Under the pieces are notes generated by a model. That model had not been told where the DNA came from and made no database searches. It saw only the letters and a list, made by a program, of their open reading frames with translations. Of a DNA stretch of 64,000 nt, positions 1 through 9,056 are shown one piece after another. Position 1 is the stretch's first letter. The number at the start of each line of letters is the position of its first letter. This DNA comes from Parvibaculum lavamentivorans DS-1 (lineage in GTDB: Bacteria; Pseudomonadota; Alphaproteobacteria; Parvibaculales; Parvibaculaceae): NCBI RefSeq assembly GCF_000017565.1, contig NC_009719.1:3703001-3767000 (forward strand), written 5' to 3'. A program made the translations under genes and the position numbers.

Positions 1-720
1 CACCAGGACCCGACCATTGGCGAAGCATTGCTGGGGGAGATGTCGGACACCGCACGCGTGTTGTTCCCGGTGGATGCCAACACGGCGTGCGCCGCGCTGC
101 GAGCGGTCTACGCCAGCCGGGGCCAAGTGGCTTGTGTTGTGGTCTCCAAGCGCGACACGCCGAATCACTTCAATGCCGCCGCCGCTCAATCGCTGATCGA
201 GCACGGCGCAGCCCATGTAGCCGGCGATCCGGCTACAGCACAACTGCAGTTCGTGGCGATTGGCGCCTACCAGTTGGAGGAAGCGCTCAAAGCCCACGCC
301 CGCCTGGGGCACCATGGGTTTACGTCGTGCGTCACCGTGGCGATCGAGCCCGGCCGTCTGCGCATTCCACGAGACGACCTTGAGGCCGCCTTCGTGCTCG
401 GTGACGAAGCACTGCAAGCGCTCTTCCCGCCTCACCTGCCGCGCGTGTTGATGAGCCATACCCGCCCTGAGCCGATGCTGGGCGTGCTGCGCCGCATTGA
501 CAGCGGCCCCTCGAAGACGCGGGCTTTGGGCTACATCAACCGCGGCGGCACACTCGATGTGGCTGGAATGCTGATCGCCAACCGCTGCACCTGGGCGGAC
601 GCCATCTATGCGGCTGCGCAAGTGACCGGCTGGAACAGTTCGCAGGTTGCTGCGGCCGCGACCGACGCGCGAATTTCAAGTGGTTCTGACGCGGTCCGCG
701 GCGACCGCGCCGGTTCCTGA
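1..720 (+). CDS. Phosphoketolase, C-terminal part (partial at left edge)
   Basis: The reading frame is open from base 1 and ends at TGA 718-720, so the gene begins outside the window. The first residues, HQDP, match the THQDP motif that opens the last third of xylulose/fructose-6-phosphate phosphoketolases. The later stretch GYINRGGTLDVAGMLIANR matches the C-terminal XFP_C region. The enzyme family splits xylulose-5-P with phosphate into acetyl-P and glyceraldehyde-3-P using thiamine diphosphate in the cytosol; the cofactor-binding part is outside the window. The sequence is divergent from classical phosphoketolases, so substrate range is open. It is followed 35 bases later by a beta-CASP hydrolase and a nucleotide phosphorylase, which suggests a pentose-phosphate salvage cassette. 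Confidence 0.8.
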   Translation, partial: HQDPTIGEALLGEMSDTARVLFPVDANTACAALRAVYASRGQVACVVVSKRDTPNHFNAAAAQSLIEHGAAHVAGDPATAQLQFVAIGAYQLEEALKAHARLGHHGFTSCVTVAIEPGRLRIPRDDLEAAFVLGDEALQALFPPHLPRVLMSHTRPEPMLGVLRRIDSGPSKTRALGYINRGGTLDVAGMLIANRCTWADAIYAAAQVTGWNSSQVAAAATDARISSGSDAVRGDRAGS

Positions 721-755
721 TTTCACAACCCACCAACAAGAGAGGAGACAAATAC

Positions 756-2114
756 ATGCTCTCATTGACCAGCCTGGGTGGTGCCGGCACCGTCACCGGC
801 TCCAAGCACCTTATCACCCATGGCAATACCCGCATCCTGATCGACTGCGGACTGTTCCAGGGATTGAAAAACCTGCGCGAACTTAATTGGCAGCGCCTGG
901 CCGTTGAACCCAAGGACATCGATGCGGTCGTACTGACGCATGCGCACCTGGATCATTGTGGGTATCTGCCCCGATTGGTGCTGGACGGGTTCCGCGGGAA
1001 GATTTTCTCGACCTCAGCCACGCGAGATGTCGCCGAACTCATCCTGCTCGACAGTGCCTGGTTGCAAGAGAAGGACGCCGAGTTCGCCAATCGAAAAGGA
1101 TTTTCCAAACACAAGCCAGCCCTTCCGCTGTATCGGGTTCGGGATGCAGAACGTGCGCTCCTGCAGTTCAAACCGGTGCCGCTGCATCAAGAGACGGAAT
1201 TGCCGGGCAATGCCCGTCTACTGCTGCGCAGCGCTGGTCACATTCTTGGGGCGGCGACGGTTCAGATCGACATTGGCGGCAAGCGTTTGGTGTTCTCCGG
1301 CGACCTGGGGCGCTATGACGATGTGGTCATGCCTGATCCTGAACCCGTCACGGCAGCGGACTACATCATCATCGAGTCCACCTATGGCAATCGTCGTCAT
1401 GACCGTTCCGATGCCGTCGAAGCGCTGGGCGACATCATCGAGCGCACGACTCGCCGCGGAGGCACCGTAGTGATTCCCGCTTTTGCCGTTGGACGCGCGC
1501 AGTCGTTGATCTATGACCTATGGCTGTTGCGACAGCGCGGTCGGCTCCGCACCGTGCCCGTCTATCTGGACAGTCCCATGGCCACCAGCGCAACTGCGCT
1601 GCTGCACCGCCATGCCGACGACCACAAGCTCGCACAACACGATTTCGAGGCGGCATTCTCAGAAGTCACATACATGCGCGACGTTGAAGAGTCCAAGGCG
1701 CTATCGGCGAATCGCTACCCCAAGGTGATTATTTCCGCCAGCGGCATGGCCACCGGTGGCCGCGTGCTGCATCACATAGAAGCGTTTGGCGGCAGTCATC
1801 AGAACACGCTGCTGTTCTCTGGATTCCAGGCAGCAGGTACGCGCGGACGCAAGCTGCTTGAGGGCGCTCGCGAAGTCAAAATTCATGGGCGCTGGATGCC
1901 GATCAAGGCGGAGGTCGCCGAGCTTGCGATGTTGTCGGCTCATGCCGACAGCGATGAACTGATGCGTTGGCTGGGCGGCTTTACCCGGGCGCCGGAAGGG
2001 GTGTTCATTGTTCATGGTGAATCCAATGCCTCCGAGGCGCTGCGCGAACGTATTCAGCGCGAACTCAAATGGCACGCATCGGTGCCCATGCAAAACCAGG
2101 AGTTCGCCCTGTGA
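756..2114 (+). CDS. MBL-fold / beta-CASP metallo-hydrolase (RNA-processing exonuclease type)
   Basis: This is a 452-residue protein with a good ribosome-binding site (agaggag) before ATG 756. The metal-binding H62-A-H64-L-D66-H67 motif lies in the N-terminal metallo-beta-lactamase half. SAGHILGA, FSGDLGR and ESTYGNRRH follow. A beta-CASP insert (PAFAVGRAQSLIYDL) and a C-terminal RNA-metabolising domain (SAHADSDELMRW, IVHGESNAS) complete the CPSF/YsbB-like architecture. Family members act as zinc-dependent RNases in the cytosol. The stop codon overlaps the GTG start of the next gene, so translation is probably coupled. Its metabolic neighbours are unexpected for an RNase; this pairing occurs in mobile islands, but its purpose here is unknown. 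Confidence 0.85.
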   Translation: MLSLTSLGGAGTVTGSKHLITHGNTRILIDCGLFQGLKNLRELNWQRLAVEPKDIDAVVLTHAHLDHCGYLPRLVLDGFRGKIFSTSATRDVAELILLDSAWLQEKDAEFANRKGFSKHKPALPLYRVRDAERALLQFKPVPLHQETELPGNARLLLRSAGHILGAATVQIDIGGKRLVFSGDLGRYDDVVMPDPEPVTAADYIIIESTYGNRRHDRSDAVEALGDIIERTTRRGGTVVIPAFAVGRAQSLIYDLWLLRQRGRLRTVPVYLDSPMATSATALLHRHADDHKLAQHDFEAAFSEVTYMRDVEESKALSANRYPKVIISASGMATGGRVLHHIEAFGGSHQNTLLFSGFQAAGTRGRKLLEGAREVKIHGRWMPIKAEVAELAMLSAHADSDELMRWLGGFTRAPEGVFIVHGESNASEALRERIQRELKWHASVPMQNQEFAL

Positions 2115-3628
2115 GTGCCCGCATCACTCCCCAGACACCCGCCTTGCAAGCATTGCGCATGCGACTGCATGCCCAGCATCAACCCGTCGTCTTGATGCGT
2201 ACCGATTGCCATGTCTGCCGTGCCGAAGGGCTGGCACCGCGGTCACAGGTACTGATCATTGCCGGCGACCGCACTGTGCAAGCGCTACTGTACCAAATCG
2301 ACAGCGATCTGCTCAAAACCGGACAGATCGCTCTGTCCGAGGCCGCCTGGGATGCCCTGGACATTCATGAGGGCGATCTTGTGCAGGTTCGGCATCCTCC
2401 GCTGCTCGAATCGTTGTCGGCCGTGCGTGCGCGAATTCACGGCCACCGACTGCAAACGACGGAGTTGCAGGCGATCGTCCGTGATGTGGTCGATGGTCGC
2501 TATACCGATGTCGCACTTTCGGCCTTCCTGACCGCAACGGCGGTACTGCCTCTGGATATGCAAGAGACCATCCATCTCACCCGTGCGATGGTCGATGTCG
2601 GAGATCACCTGCAATGGCAGGCTCCGATTGTTGTGGACAAGCATTGCGTGGGCGGATTACCGGGAAATCGCACCACGCCGTTGGTGGTTGCCATCGCCGC
2701 AGCCAATGGATTGGTGATGCCCAAGACCTCATCACGCGCCATCACCTCTCCCGCTGGCACCGCGGACACCATGGAAACGCTGGCTCCTGTAGACCTGGAC
2801 CTGGATACGCTCAGAAAGGTCGTGGAGAAAGAGGGTGGATGCGTGGCGTGGGGCGGCGCGATGCACCTCAGCCCCGCGGACGACATCTTCGTGCGTATTG
2901 AGCGTGAACTGGATATCGACACGCAAGGACAACTGATTGCCTCGGTGTTATCCAAGAAGATTGCAGCAGGGGCGACCCACATCGTGATCGATATTCCGGT
3001 TGGGCCAACCGCAAAAGTCCGCAGCCGGGAAACTGCCGAGCATCTTGCGCATCACCTTTCGGAAGTCGCCGCGTCATTTGGCCTTGTATTGCGTTGCCTG
3101 TTTACAGACGGGAATCAGCCTGTCGGCAGAGGTATCGGCCCGGCGTTGGAGGCGCGCGACGTGTTGGCCGTATTGCGCAACGAGGCGGATGCGCCGCAAG
3201 ACCTATGTGACCGCGTGGCGTTGGTCGCGGGTGCGGTACTTGAGCTTGGCGGCGTCGCCAAAGAAGGGGATGGAATTCGATTGGCTCACGAGACGATCAG
3301 CAGTGGCCGCGCCTGGGAAAAATTTCAGAGGATCTGTGCCGCTCAGGGGGGATTTCGTGAGCCACCCCAAGCTCTTTACGTCGAACCGCTTTTGGCAACC
3401 ACTTCAGGCCGAGCAGTACACATCGACAACCGTAAGCTGTCCCGTTTAGCCAAATTAGCCGGAGCGCCTGAGAGTCCAGCCGCAGGGATTCAATTGCAAG
3501 TGCGCTTAGGTGACGAGGTAACACGCGGACAATCATTGATGTTTTTGCATGCGCAAACCTCTGGAGAGATGGCCTATGCACTCGCATACGTGCATGACAT
3601 TGGTGACATCGTAAAGATTGAACCTTAG
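2111..3628 (+). CDS. Thymidine/AMP phosphorylase family protein
   Basis: I chose GTG 2111 (505 residues) because it overlaps the upstream stop as GTGA; an in-frame ATG at 2069 would lie deep inside the preceding gene. The protein has an N-terminal beta domain (about 1-85) and then the nucleoside phosphorylase fold. The phosphate/substrate motif reads DKHCVGGLPGNRTT, followed by KTSSRAITSPAGTADTMETL. These are the AMP-phosphorylase versions of the motifs, not the DKHSTGG version of classical DeoA. Likely reaction: phosphorolysis of a nucleoside or nucleoside monophosphate to a base and (phospho)ribose-phosphate. With the upstream phosphoketolase this could feed nucleotide ribose to acetyl-phosphate, which is inference. 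Confidence 0.85.
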   Translation: MSARITPQTPALQALRMRLHAQHQPVVLMRTDCHVCRAEGLAPRSQVLIIAGDRTVQALLYQIDSDLLKTGQIALSEAAWDALDIHEGDLVQVRHPPLLESLSAVRARIHGHRLQTTELQAIVRDVVDGRYTDVALSAFLTATAVLPLDMQETIHLTRAMVDVGDHLQWQAPIVVDKHCVGGLPGNRTTPLVVAIAAANGLVMPKTSSRAITSPAGTADTMETLAPVDLDLDTLRKVVEKEGGCVAWGGAMHLSPADDIFVRIERELDIDTQGQLIASVLSKKIAAGATHIVIDIPVGPTAKVRSRETAEHLAHHLSEVAASFGLVLRCLFTDGNQPVGRGIGPALEARDVLAVLRNEADAPQDLCDRVALVAGAVLELGGVAKEGDGIRLAHETISSGRAWEKFQRICAAQGGFREPPQALYVEPLLATTSGRAVHIDNRKLSRLAKLAGAPESPAAGIQLQVRLGDEVTRGQSLMFLHAQTSGEMAYALAYVHDIGDIVKIEP

Positions 3629-3817
3629 CGCCGTAGATAAACAGGGCTCTTGAATGCTCAGTCAAACACAGCCCGGCCTCTCGTTTGGAAAAGTTGAACG
3701 CCTACGACTCGTGCTCAAAGAACATATGCCACATACATCGCTTAAAAGCAGTTTTCAACCTGCATAGCGTGGAGCAAATAGAAGGAGGTCGTCAGCGTCT
3801 GAATAGGAACATTGCTC

Positions 3818-4708
3818 ATGGAACTGCGACACCTGCGTTGCTTTATCGTTTTGGCCGAAGAGCTTCATTTCACACGGGCCGCCGAGCGCCTGCATATCGA
3901 GCAACCCCCTTTATCTCGCGCCATCAAAGAGCTTGAAGACGAACTGGGGGTGGTACTTTTCGACCGAAATCGCCGTGGAACCGTTCTGACCGCAGCAGGT
4001 GCTGCCTTCTTGCAGGATATTCGACGCCTGCTCACCGTCCTGGAGCAGGCACGAGAAAACGCCAAGGCTGTCGCCTCAGGCTTGCGAGGCAGCTTGCGCA
4101 TTGCAGTGTCCGATGGTGCGATCGATCCTCGACTGTCAGCATTTCTGGTCCGCTGCCGCGCAGAGGAACCGGAGATAGAGATACGCCTATCCGAGGTGCC
4201 GTTGGCCGAGCAGCTACGCGGCTTGCGGTCAGGCGACTTCACGATCGGATTCGCGCACACGGCCGAAGTCGGTGACGACATTGTTGCCGAACCCATCTGG
4301 CGGGATCCGTTGGTGATCGCCGTGCCAGCTCGGCACGCGCTGCTCGTCCACAAGAAGGTCCCACTTCATGAACTCCGGGGGCATCCGCTTGTCTTGTGCG
4401 ACCCTCACGCATGCGAGGGGTACTGCCGCGAATTGGGGCGGCTCTTGCAGGTGCTGGAGCACAAGCTGAACATCGTCGAGGAAGTGTCTTCGCTGGACAT
4501 GATGCTCACGCTGGTCGGTGCAGGATATGGCGTCGGCTTCATGACGGCGACCAAGATTCCGGTCTGCCAATGGCCGGATGTGGTGATTCGTCCCTTGGCG
4601 ATGGATTCCGCGGTGATCACCACCTACTTGCTTCGGCCTGAAAGCAACAGTTTGTCGGCTTCGCTGGAGCGGTTTATCGCTCGGTTACGCGACTCGTCCG
4701 ACGGTTGA
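3818..4708 (+). CDS. LysR-type transcriptional regulator
   Basis: This is a 296-residue protein starting at ATG 3818, two codons inside a possible TTG start. The N-terminal winged HTH occupies residues 1-60 (MELRHLRCFIVLAEELHF, then ERLHIEQPPLSRAIKELE). The C-terminal LysR effector-binding domain spans about 90-290, and the length is normal for the family. An AGGAGGT purine run lies about 30 bases before the ATG, too far to be the site actually used. It is monocistronic between the phosphorylase and the XRE gene. Its effector is unknown; LysR genes often regulate a nearby gene, here possibly the cassette upstream or the peroxidase downstream. Confidence 0.9.
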   Translation: MELRHLRCFIVLAEELHFTRAAERLHIEQPPLSRAIKELEDELGVVLFDRNRRGTVLTAAGAAFLQDIRRLLTVLEQARENAKAVASGLRGSLRIAVSDGAIDPRLSAFLVRCRAEEPEIEIRLSEVPLAEQLRGLRSGDFTIGFAHTAEVGDDIVAEPIWRDPLVIAVPARHALLVHKKVPLHELRGHPLVLCDPHACEGYCRELGRLLQVLEHKLNIVEEVSSLDMMLTLVGAGYGVGFMTATKIPVCQWPDVVIRPLAMDSAVITTYLLRPESNSLSASLERFIARLRDSSDG

Positions 4709-4731
4709 CGGAGTCCTGCCGGCGGACATCC

Positions 4732-5025
4732 TCAAGGATCGGTTTCGGCACGCAGATTGCGTTCGGTCGCCGTCATCAGTTCAGCCGCGCTTATCCTGAG
4801 CGCCGTAGAAATTCTCAGTATGAGAGGCAGTGTGGGCACGTGCTCACCGCGCTCGATCTTGCCCATGTGCGAGCGCGAGATGACTGCCCGAGACGCGAAC
4901 TCGTCTTGCGCGACTCCCTGAGCGACGCGGGCAGCGCGCACGGCCTGTCCGAAGGCCAACGCCGACTCGGATTCATACGTTGATGTGCCAGTAGGGCGGC
5001 CTGGCTGGATTGTTGATTTCTGCAT
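4732..5025 (-). CDS. XRE-family helix-turn-helix regulator
   Basis: A 97-residue protein (start ATG 5025; a longer in-frame start exists at 5052). The helix-turn-helix spans about residues 20-80: GQAVRAARVAQGVAQDEFAS, then SRSHMGKIERGEHVPTLPLI. It is read divergently from the LysR effector-domain gene at 5145. Three related palindromic sites lie in the gap between them, so autorepression and joint control are likely. Similar small XRE regulators are common near the integrase ends of conjugative elements. Confidence 0.85.
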   Translation of the reverse strand: MQKSTIQPGRPTGTSTYESESALAFGQAVRAARVAQGVAQDEFASRAVISRSHMGKIERGEHVPTLPLILRISTALRISAAELMTATERNLRAETDP

Positions 5026-5054
5026 TAGCAGAAGCGTCAAACAATCTTCCAAAA

Positions 5055-5104
5055 TTAACCACGTTATTTTTAACGACGTTAAACTTCACTCTTAACCACG
5101 ATGT
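5055..5104. promoter_or_regulatory. Three operator-like repeats between the XRE and LysR-domain genes
   Basis: The sequence shows TTAACGACGTTAA at 5070-5082, a perfect 13-base palindrome. A near-copy TTAACCACGTTAT lies at 5055-5067 and a partial copy TTAACCACGATGT at 5092-5104. The copies sit in the AT-rich gap between two divergent genes. They are the natural binding site for the XRE protein encoded at 4732-5025; binding is inferred. Confidence 0.6.
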
Positions 5105-5144
5105 TGGTTCGCCTTCCTGGCCAGATCGCTTCTTGGGGGTCCTC

Positions 5145-5798
5145 ATGCATGCCACCAGCCAGTTTTCTCATTTCAGGCTTGCTATAGCACCCGGGGTGCC
5201 GTCCTCATGCCTCTCCACGCTTCTCGCCCTGCAGCGCACGGAAGAGCCGGACACCCCCATCGCCTTCTTTGAAGCCTCGGGTGACGACCTGGTGATCGGC
5301 CTTGAAGAAGGCCGCTATGACGCAGGAATATCGCTTCGGCACGTGAGTGCTCCGTTCCTGAGAAGCCAGCCTTTGTGGATCGATAACATGGCTGTCGCCA
5401 TGCCATTGCGGTCTTCCTTGCTTGGCCGGGCAACGCTCACGACCGCCGAGGTTCTGGACTACCCCGGGTTTCGCTGGCAAGCAGAGACCTGCCCGCTGCT
5501 GGATCAGCGGTTGTCCTCCTTCCCGCCGCTGAGCGAGCAGAGCATGCAGCATGTCACTTCGTTTGAGATTTTGGCGCTATGGGTCGCCGCTGGCTATGGC
5601 GTCGGGATCTCTGCGCAATCGCGTATTGAGCGCGCCCATGCCTGGGGCATCACCATGCGGCCGCTTTCTGATGCTCCCTACGAGGTCGTGACACATCTGC
5701 AGCGGCCCAGGGAGCGAGCCAGCGCCATTTCTGAGCTGTTCGAGCGCAGGGCGATGCAGGTTGCCAAAGATAGCGCGGCCTACTCGAATACCCGATAG
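5145..5798 (+). CDS. LysR effector-binding domain protein without a DNA-binding domain
   Basis: From ATG 5145 this gives 217 residues that align with the substrate-binding half of LysR regulators (FRLAIAPGVPSS, GLEEGRYDAGISL, LWVAAGYGVGISAQSRIE, ending HLQR). No winged helix precedes it. The frame stays open to 5010 but the extra residues look nothing like an HTH and would run into the XRE gene. It is either a truncated regulator or a free-standing ligand sensor working with the divergent XRE protein. An intact frame and a clean divergent promoter favour a real gene. Confidence 0.7.
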   Translation: MHATSQFSHFRLAIAPGVPSSCLSTLLALQRTEEPDTPIAFFEASGDDLVIGLEEGRYDAGISLRHVSAPFLRSQPLWIDNMAVAMPLRSSLLGRATLTTAEVLDYPGFRWQAETCPLLDQRLSSFPPLSEQSMQHVTSFEILALWVAAGYGVGISAQSRIERAHAWGITMRPLSDAPYEVVTHLQRPRERASAISELFERRAMQVAKDSAAYSNTR

Positions 5799-5955
5799 CT
5801 CACTCGCGCTGCGTGCTCTCCACTCAGATGCCGACGCCAGGCATCCGTAATCGGCGCGGGAATTCACTGCTTCCTGGTAATTGCAACGGCACGCGCTGTC
5901 AATGCGCCAGCATCGCGTTTTCATCTCTGGCAACATGACGAATTAAACCGGCCTT

Positions 5956-6928
5956 ATGGAGATGCCAATGGTTGGAAGTAGTTGGGACCGAGTACCCATC
6001 GACTCGCAAAGCATCGATGCGCCACTGTCGCGCGCGGCGGTGTTTCTCACATTGACGGTCGCCGAGGGCCGAGAGTCCCTGCAGGCGGTCGCCGGCGTCC
6101 TGGACGGCCTGGACGACCTGATCAAGACGGTGGGCTTTCTTCGCGATCTCAACGGCCGGCTGTCGTGCATCACCCCCCTGGGATCGGCGCTGTGGGACCG
6201 TTTCCAGGCCGGAAGGCGCCCGAAAGAACTGCGTCCCTTCGCACCCATCAAGGGCGCGAAGCACACCGCGCCGGCCACGCCCGGCTCATATCCGGGCCGA
6301 GGGCGAGGACCTCTGCTTTGAATTCGAGCGCCTGCTGTTGGACCAATTGGGCAGCAGCGTGACGGTGGCCGACGAGGTGGCGTGCTTTCGCTATTTCGAC
6401 TCCCGCGATCTCCTTGGCTTCGTCGATGGCACAGCCAATCCGACCGGGCACGAAATCGGCGCATCCACGCTGGTCGGCAGTGAGGATCAGGAATTCGCCG
6501 GCGGGAGCTACGTGGTGGTGCAGATGTATCTGCATCAAATGCAGCCGTGGGCTCGGCTTCCCGAGGACCAGCAAGAGCAGATCATCGGCCGGGAGATCGT
6601 CAGCAATATCGAATTGCCCGATGCGACGAGCGGCCAGAAGTCGCACAAGACCCTCGCCACGATCGTGGGTGCTGACGGTACCGAGCACGACATCCTGCGC
6701 GACAACATGCCCTTTGGCCGCCCCGGCCAAGGCGAATACGGCACCTACTTCATCGGCTACTCCAGGCATCTGTGCGTCACGCAGAAGATGCTGAAGCGCA
6801 TGTTCCTCGGCGATCCGCCGGGCATGAACGACCGCCTGCTCGATTTCTCGACGGCGCACACTGGTGCCGTGTTCTTTGCGTCCGCCCCGCGCACGCTGAG
6901 CGAACTCGTGCAGGCTGTACAAGCGTAG
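5956..6928 (+). pseudogene. DyP-type haem peroxidase, frameshifted
   Basis: The N-terminal part (5956 to about 6286) reads in one frame up to APATPGS. The rest continues in the next frame from about 6287 (HIRAEGEDLCFEF) to the stop at 6928. The second part holds the DyP signature GFVDGTANP with the catalytic Asp, the proximal-haem region DFSTAHTGAVFFA and the usual C-terminus. Comparing the junction with the family pattern ATPG-DLL-x-HIRAE, about 11 bases have been lost, which explains the shift. Intact family members are cytosolic or encapsulated haem peroxidases of about 300 residues. The stop of the first frame and the absence of a slippery sequence argue for a pseudogene. Confidence 0.8.
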
Positions 6929-6965
6929 CGCGGGGGCCGCAAGGCGCCCGCAAGGGCTGGTAGCC

Positions 6966-8900
6966 CTATGCGCCGTCCAGAACCACGGCGCTGTCCACCA
7001 TTCGGCGAACGCTCTGCCGCACCTCCTCTGGGATAGGCCGCGGTGGGACTGTCTCTGGCGCATTCGCATGGAACTGGCCGCTTGCGATGACCTGGACCAC
7101 CATGCCCAGATTGCTTGGCGTCACCAAATCGATGGCCGCGCGATCGCCCAGGTCCGGGTGTGGCCGGGTCAGCATGCGGTAAAGCTCCCACGAATCCGCT
7201 TGCGGACACTGGCGCATGAGCACCTGGGCCAGCTTGTGCTTGAGCGGCACCAGTTGCCAATCGGGAACTCGCTGGCCCCGGTTGCCCAAGCTGACGGATA
7301 GCAGTTTGCCGGCCTTCAACTCGCGGTTGATCTGGTCTTTGGACTTCCCGGCCAACTTGCCGAACAGGGGGACCGGCAGGCTGCTCGGCGATTCATAGAT
7401 GGCCAGCATTTCCTCGCGCTCGCGCTGGATGGCAGATACTTCCGGTTCTGGCGCATGCGTCGGAGGCGGCGGCACCTGCGACAGCCGCTGGAACGTGATG
7501 CTCCCGTCGTTCGGCGTCACGACGATGGGAGCGGTCACCATCGACGGAACGGGTGCCGCAGAGGACGCTGCAACGATGGCGTCGGGCTTGTCCTCCTCTG
7601 CCATGGCCGGCACGCCCTCGATGTGAATGGTGAGGTGCGCGCTGGCCGCCTCCACCTGGCCCTGTTCGAGCAGGTCGAGGCGATCCGCCCAGTCCTGCAT
7701 CATCCGGCGGCGCGGCTCAACGTACTTGGCATGGTTGTAAGCCGAACTCACCTTGTTCGGGTCGGAGTGCGAGAGCTGCGCGTCCACCCAAATCTTGGGG
7801 TAGCCGATCTCGTTGAGCGCCGTCGAAATCGTTCCCCGGATGCCGTGGCCGGTCAGTTGGTCCTCGTAGCCCATCCGCTTCAAGGCGGCATTGAGGGTGT
7901 TCTCGCTGATGCGCTTCTTGAGTTCGCTGCGGTGCGCCAGCAGGTGGCGCTGGGCCGGCCGTATCACCCCCAGAAGGTAGCTCACGATCTCGATGGCTTG
8001 AAGGGACAGCGGTACGATGTAGGGCGGCACATCCTGGGGGCGCTTGCCGGCCTTGCGCATCTCATCCTGAAGCTGCTTGACGATCTGGGGCGGAATGATC
8101 CAGAGGCCGCGGTCCAGGTCGAACTGATCCGGGGTCGCCAGCCGCAGCTCGCCGGTTCGCACCCCGGTCAGGAACAGCAGCCGGATGCCGAGCTGGGTCT
8201 GCCAGCCACGCGGGTTGTAGAGCCGGAGCTTCTGAAGGAATTCCGGCAGCTCGGGCAAATGCAAGTACGGGTTGTGGTTCACCGGAGGCTTGGGCTCCGC
8301 CACCACATCCAGGTCAGAAGCCGGATTGGCCTCCAGCCCCTCGACGATCACGAGGGCATAGCGGAACAACTGGCTCAACCAGGTGCGGACCTTTTCTGCC
8401 GTGGTGAAAGCCTTGCGTTCCTCGATTCTTGCCAGGACGCCCAGAAGCTGGGGCCGGCGAATGTCGTAGATCGACATCTTCCCGAGGGCGGGCAGCACGT
8501 CCTTGCCGAAAATCCGCAGGATCTGCGAGAGGGTGCTTTGACGGCCTTCCTTGAGTTCCTTGCGCCGATGCTCGACCCAGGCATCGAAGACCGCCTTGAA
8601 CGTGTAGTCGGCCGCCAGCTTCACGGCATGGCGTTTCTGCTTGCGGTCGGTGTGAGGGTTGATGCCCCTAGCCAAGAGTGCGCGGGCTTCGTCGCGCAAG
8701 GTACGCGCTTCACGCAGGCCGATCTCGGGGTAGTTGCCCAGGGAGATGCGCTTTTGCTTGCCGAGCCAGTAGTAGCGCAGGTGCCACGATTTGCCGCCGG
8801 TAGGGGCGACCACCAGGCCGAGGCCATCGGTATCGGGGAGGCTGTAGGTTTTGTCAGCGGCCTTGGCTTGCCGCACAGTCAGATCAGAGAGTGCCATCAT
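6966..8900 (-). CDS. P4-type tyrosine integrase of an ICEclc-like element
   Basis: A 644-residue site-specific recombinase. The N-terminal DUF4102 arm-binding domain (LTVRQAKAADKTYSLPDTDG) is followed by a core-binding domain and the catalytic domain. Catalytic residues visible are the Arg in TGVRTGEL, the His-x-x-Arg in GHGIRGTIS, the His in QLSHSDPNK and the Tyr in SAYNHAKY. About 220 further residues follow the catalytic domain, a long proline-containing tail as in the integrases of the ICEclc family (IntB13 is of similar length). The gene reads away from the att core at 9126-9144. Such integrases recombine into the 3' end of tRNA-Gly. The start (ATG 8900 or 8897) has a TAGGAG site inside an inverted repeat. 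Confidence 0.93.
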   Translation of the reverse strand: MMALSDLTVRQAKAADKTYSLPDTDGLGLVVAPTGGKSWHLRYYWLGKQKRISLGNYPEIGLREARTLRDEARALLARGINPHTDRKQKRHAVKLAADYTFKAVFDAWVEHRRKELKEGRQSTLSQILRIFGKDVLPALGKMSIYDIRRPQLLGVLARIEERKAFTTAEKVRTWLSQLFRYALVIVEGLEANPASDLDVVAEPKPPVNHNPYLHLPELPEFLQKLRLYNPRGWQTQLGIRLLFLTGVRTGELRLATPDQFDLDRGLWIIPPQIVKQLQDEMRKAGKRPQDVPPYIVPLSLQAIEIVSYLLGVIRPAQRHLLAHRSELKKRISENTLNAALKRMGYEDQLTGHGIRGTISTALNEIGYPKIWVDAQLSHSDPNKVSSAYNHAKYVEPRRRMMQDWADRLDLLEQGQVEAASAHLTIHIEGVPAMAEEDKPDAIVAASSAAPVPSMVTAPIVVTPNDGSITFQRLSQVPPPPTHAPEPEVSAIQREREEMLAIYESPSSLPVPLFGKLAGKSKDQINRELKAGKLLSVSLGNRGQRVPDWQLVPLKHKLAQVLMRQCPQADSWELYRMLTRPHPDLGDRAAIDLVTPSNLGMVVQVIASGQFHANAPETVPPRPIPEEVRQSVRRMVDSAVVLDGA

Positions 8901-8907
8901 CGAAGCT

Positions 8908-8926
8908 CCTAAGTCTTGGACTTAGG
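8908..8926 (-). promoter_or_regulatory. Inverted repeat over the integrase leader
   Basis: CCTAAGTC-TTG-GACTTAGG is a perfect 8-base dyad with a 3-base loop. On the minus strand it sits immediately before the integrase start and includes part of the Shine-Dalgarno sequence. It could be an operator or a small RNA hairpin hiding the ribosome-binding site. Confidence 0.5.
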
Positions 8927-9056
8927 CCCGATGCTGCTGGTCATCCCGATCCAACCCCAGCAACAAACCGGAACCGGCACCGCCCGCATTCTTTGGCCTT
9001 GTTTTTGGCCTCAAAAACGCTGGCTGTCGGTGGATTCCAGTGGCTTTTGCTGGAAT

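Noticed and set aside
6270-6340. Programmed frameshift in the DyP peroxidase gene
   Set aside because: There is no slippery heptamer, and comparison with the family pattern shows missing residues at the junction, so a deletion explains it better.
7455-8912. 485-codon open frame on the plus strand
   Set aside because: It is the mirror of the integrase gene on the opposite strand, has no ribosome-binding site and no family motif.
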